Origin: Streptomyces sp. man185 | GTDB lineage: Bacteria > Actinomycetota > Actinomycetes > Streptomycetales > Streptomycetaceae | NCBI GenBank assembly: GCA_002551355.1 | Contig: NTHE01000013.1 | Location: 1 to 64,000 of the forward strand | Length of the DNA stretch: 64,000 bases | Reading direction: 5' to 3' | Part shown: positions 61,494 through 64,000 of the stretch, one piece after another | Position numbering within the stretch: position 1 is the stretch's first letter | Layout: each line of letters begins with the position of its first letter | Program-made: the position numbers and the translations under genes | Notes under the pieces: generated by a model | Told to the model about the DNA's origin: nothing | Database searches by the model: none | Seen by the model: only the letters and a program-made list of their open reading frames with translations

Positions 61494-62101
61494 CGTGCGG
61501 TGCCTTCCGTAGGGGTGGTGCTGGTGAGTTCCGCGGCGGCCGGGGCGCCGGCGAGCCGGTTGACGGCGTCGACCCAGGCCTGGTGCTCGGCGGCGCGGTC
61601 GGAGCGGAAGCCGGAGTCGATCATCGTCTCGCCGTGCTCCCAGGTGATGATCAGCAGGCCGCCCTCGGGGAGGACCTTCCCCGCGAGCGCCTGGTCGAGG
61701 CGGGCCTCGCGCAGGGCGTCGGCCGGGATGAAGAAGTCGGCCGCTCCGGGGCGTACGACGTCCAGGCCGCGGGCGGTGAGCGTGAGCTCGGTACGGCTGC
61801 GGGTGCCGAGGCCGTGCGCGACGATCCGGTCGAGCCACTGCCCGGCGGTGGTGGAGGCGTGGTAGCGCCCCTGGAGCGTCAGCAGCGTCTCGTCGTCGGC
61901 GAAGCCCTCGGGGGTGGCCGGCAGCTCCGGCAGATCGGACTGGAGGCTGGCGCGCCACTTCCAGCCCTGGCGCATCAGCCAGTAGACGAGGGCGACGAAG
62001 ACGAAGAGGCCGACCACCCAGGCGATGCGGGCGGCCCAGTCCGTCACTTCCGCCGACTTCTGTTCGGCGGCCAGCTGGTACAGGGGGGTAAGAGTTGTCA
62101 C
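61490..62101 (-). CDS. Unknown membrane protein in the pyr operon
   Basis: A 203-residue protein with one strong hydrophobic segment (about 26-45: [20 protein letters not shown]) and a soluble remainder. The pattern [34 protein letters not shown] then [28 protein letters not shown] looks like a PH-like domain, but no family is certain. GTG start overlaps the pyrC stop, and its stop overlaps the carA start. So it is translationally tied on both sides, as in S. coelicolor (SCO1485 by order). Function unknown; perhaps a membrane link for the pyrimidine enzymes. Confidence 0.8.
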   Translation of the reverse strand: MTTLTPLYQLAAEQKSAEVTDWAARIAWVVGLFVFVALVYWLMRQGWKWRASLQSDLPELPATPEGFADDETLLTLQGRYHASTTAGQWLDRIVAHGLGTRSRTELTLTARGLDVVRPGAADFFIPADALREARLDQALAGKVLPEGGLLIITWEHGETMIDSGFRSDRAAEHQAWVDAVNRLAGAPAAAELTSTTPTEGTAR

Positions 62102-63384
62102 GCGAGCTTCCCGTCGACGACCGTGGCACGGCCCCGCAGGAAGGTGTGGGTGACGCGGCCCGGCAGCTCACGGCCCTCGTAGGGGGTGTTGCGGCTGCGG
62201 GACGCGAAGCCCGCGGGGTCCACGGCTCCACGGTATGCCGGATCGACCAGAGTGAGGTTGGCGGGCTCACCCGCCGAGACGGGGCGGCCGTGTCCGTCGA
62301 GCCGGCCGATGGCCGCCGGGCGGAAGGACATGCGGTCCGCGACGCCCGCCCAGTCCATCAGGCCGGTGTCCACCATCGTCTGCTGGACGACCGAGAGCGC
62401 GGTCTCCAGGCCCACCATCCCCATGGCGGCCGCGGCCCACTCGCAGTCCTTGTCCTCGTGCGGGTGCGGGGCGTGGTCGGTGGCGACGCAGTCGATCGTG
62501 CCGTCGGCGAGGGCCTCGCGAAGGGCCAGGACGTCGGCCTCGGTGCGCAGCGGCGGGTTCACCTTGTAGACCGGGTTGTAGGTGCGGACCAGCTCGTCGG
62601 TGAGGAGGAGGTGGTGCGGGGTGACCTCGGCGGTGACGTTCCAGCCCTTGGACTTGGCCCAGCGGACGATCTCCACGGAGCCGGCGGTGGAGAGGTGGCA
62701 GATGTGGACGCGGGAGCCGACGTGGGCGGCGAGGAGCACGTCGCGGGCGATGATCGACTCCTCGGCGACGGCGGGCCAGCCGCCGAGCCCGAGCTCGGCC
62801 GAGACGATGCCCTCGTTCATCTGGGCGCCCTCGGTGAGGCGGGGCTCCTGGGCGTGCTGGGCGACGACGCCGTCGAAGGCCTTCACGTACTCCAGGGCGC
62901 GGCGCATGATCACCGCGTCGTCGACGCACTTGCCGTCGTCGGAGAAGACCTTCACCCCGGCGGCGGAGTCGTGCATCGCGCCCAGCTCGGCGAGCTGCTT
63001 GCCCTCCAGGCCGACGGTGACGGCGCCGACGGGCTGCACGTCGCAGTAGCCGGACTCCTTGCCGAGCCGCCAGACCTGCTCGACGACGCCGGCGGTGTCG
63101 GCGACGGGGAAGGTGTTGGCCATCGCGTGGACGGCGGTGAAGCCGCCGACGGCCGCGGCCTTGGTGCCGGTGAGGACGGTCTCGGAGTCCTCGCGACCGG
63201 GCTCGCGCAGATGGGTGTGCAGGTCGACCAGGCCGGGAAGCAGGATCTGCCCCTCGGCCTCGATCACGGTGGCGTCGGCGGCGTCGATGCCGGTGCCGAC
63301 CTCGGCGATGGTCTCGCCGTCGATCAGGACGTCCCTGGGCTCGCCGCCGAGGATCCGCGCGCCGCGGACAATGATCTTGCTCAT
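62098..63384 (-). CDS. pyrC: Dihydroorotase (type I)
   Basis: A 428-residue metal-dependent dihydroorotase. The metal motif is [13 protein letters not shown] near residues 57-69; the carboxylated-Lys equivalent falls in [10 protein letters not shown]; later come [16 protein letters not shown] and ATDHAPH with the catalytic Asp. ATG at 63382-63384, 2 nt after the pyrB stop. Its stop overlaps the next gene by 4 bp. Ring-closes carbamoyl aspartate to dihydroorotate. Confidence 0.95.
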   Translation of the reverse strand: MSKIIVRGARILGGEPRDVLIDGETIAEVGTGIDAADATVIEAEGQILLPGLVDLHTHLREPGREDSETVLTGTKAAAVGGFTAVHAMANTFPVADTAGVVEQVWRLGKESGYCDVQPVGAVTVGLEGKQLAELGAMHDSAAGVKVFSDDGKCVDDAVIMRRALEYVKAFDGVVAQHAQEPRLTEGAQMNEGIVSAELGLGGWPAVAEESIIARDVLLAAHVGSRVHICHLSTAGSVEIVRWAKSKGWNVTAEVTPHHLLLTDELVRTYNPVYKVNPPLRTEADVLALREALADGTIDCVATDHAPHPHEDKDCEWAAAAMGMVGLETALSVVQQTMVDTGLMDWAGVADRMSFRPAAIGRLDGHGRPVSAGEPANLTLVDPAYRGAVDPAGFASRSRNTPYEGRELPGRVTHTFLRGRATVVDGKLA

Positions 63385-63386
63385 GG

Positions 63387-64000
63387 TTACTTGTTCTCCT
63401 CGGTACGGGCGGGGGCGGCGGACAGCGCGGTGTCGGAGCCGCCGAGCAGCAGGTAGAGCACGGCCATGCGGATGGAGACGCCGTTGGCGACCTGCTCGAC
63501 GACCGTGCAGCGGTCGGAGTCGGCGACCTCGGCGGTGATCTCCATGCCGCGGACCATCGGGCCGGGGTGCATGACGATGGCGTGTTCGGGCATCTTCGCC
63601 ATCCGCTCGCCGTCCAGGCCGTAGCGGCGGGAGTATTCGCGCTCGGTCGGGAAGTAGGCGGCGTTCATCCGTTCGCGCTGCACACGCAGCATCATCACCG
63701 CATCGGACTTCGCCAGCACGTCGTCGAGGCTGTAGCTGACGTCGCAGGGCCACTTCTCGACGCCCACGGGGACGAGGGTGGGCGGGGCCACCAGGGTGAC
63801 GTGCGCGCCGAGCGTGGTCAGCAGGTGGACGTTGGAGCGGGCCACGCGGCTGTGCAGGATGTCGCCGACGATCGTGATGCGGCGGCCGTCCAGGTCGCGG
63901 CCGAGCCCGGCGTCGGGGCCGACGAGCCGGCGGCGCATCGTGAAGGCGTCCAGCAGGGCCTGGGTGGGGTGCTCGTGGGTGCCGTCGCCGGCGTTGACCA
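63387..64000 (-). CDS. pyrB: Aspartate carbamoyltransferase, 5' part off window
   Basis: The C-terminal 203 residues of PyrB, which joins carbamoyl phosphate and aspartate. The frame runs off the window end; [19 protein letters not shown] is visible just inside. [13 protein letters not shown], the [22 protein letters not shown] loop (240s-loop-like) and [12 protein letters not shown] are present. A GTG/ATG inside this frame is not its start. Stop is 2 nt before pyrC. Confidence 0.95.
   Translation of the reverse strand, partial: VNAGDGTHEHPTQALLDAFTMRRRLVGPDAGLGRDLDGRRITIVGDILHSRVARSNVHLLTTLGAHVTLVAPPTLVPVGVEKWPCDVSYSLDDVLAKSDAVMMLRVQRERMNAAYFPTEREYSRRYGLDGERMAKMPEHAIVMHPGPMVRGMEITAEVADSDRCTVVEQVANGVSIRMAVLYLLLGGSDTALSAAPARTEENK

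Overview
The window is about 72% G+C, has strong codon-position bias, uses many GTG starts and terminates with long GC-rich hairpins. All of this points to a Streptomyces chromosome. The gene order (fxsA, ppm1, acyl-CoA dehydrogenase, chitinase, AAA ATPase, hisG/hisE/rib genes, second chitinase, guaB-like, rpe, rsmB, fmt, priA, metK, coaBC, rpoZ, gmk, mihF, pyr/car genes) matches, from memory, the SCO1422-SCO1487 part of the S. coelicolor core. No insertion sequence, CRISPR array, prophage, tRNA or rRNA was found.

Layout. 1-6350: FxsA, polyprenol-phosphate mannose synthase, an amidohydrolase, an Lrp/AsnC regulator, two small hypotheticals and an acyl-CoA dehydrogenase. 6590-8055: a secreted GH18 chitinase with a DasR-type operator pair. 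8100-18885: small and His-rich membrane proteins, a PepSY protein, a SAM methyltransferase, a Tat-exported C39-like protease, a P-loop kinase, a possible leaderless 17-codon leader/small RNA with its own terminator, a TPR-AAA ATPase and a tandem pair of CNNM/CBS proteins. 19077-25251: a minus-strand set led by an FMN riboswitch (ribD-ribE-ribM-ribBA-ribH, then hisE-hisG and a PH-domain membrane protein). 25391-27959: a large multidomain chitinase whose promoter copies the operator layout of the first. 27982-35011: an NmrA-like protein, divergent ROK regulator/MFS transporter, a UraA-type permease, a GH6 cellulase and a DUF5995 protein. 35055-39903: a DavB/DavA-like lysine-to-5-aminovalerate pair with an Lrp/AsnC regulator and an aldehyde dehydrogenase. 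39928-43954: a GuaB1-type enzyme, a lone sesquiterpene cyclase and a SorC-family regulator. 44034-64000: a housekeeping block on the minus strand (rpe, rsmB, fmt, priA, metK, coaBC, rpoZ, gmk, mihF, pyrF, pyrD, carB, carA, an unknown membrane gene, pyrC, pyrB), interrupted only by one plus-strand HTH-like gene at 47730.

How the genes work together. The two chitinases, and perhaps the ROK/MFS pair and GH6 enzyme, serve polysaccharide and amino-sugar scavenging. The rib genes form one FMN-controlled biosynthesis and uptake unit. The davBA-like cluster is a plausible amino-acid catabolic unit under its own Lrp-type regulator. The last 9 kb encode de novo UMP synthesis, mostly with stop/start overlaps that imply translational coupling. 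I see no clearly unprecedented multi-gene system. The most interesting signals are regulatory (the 14157-14259 leader, the phased GTTGCG repeats, the inverted repeat before the aldehyde dehydrogenase, the shared chitinase operator layout) and a few uncharacterised conserved genes.
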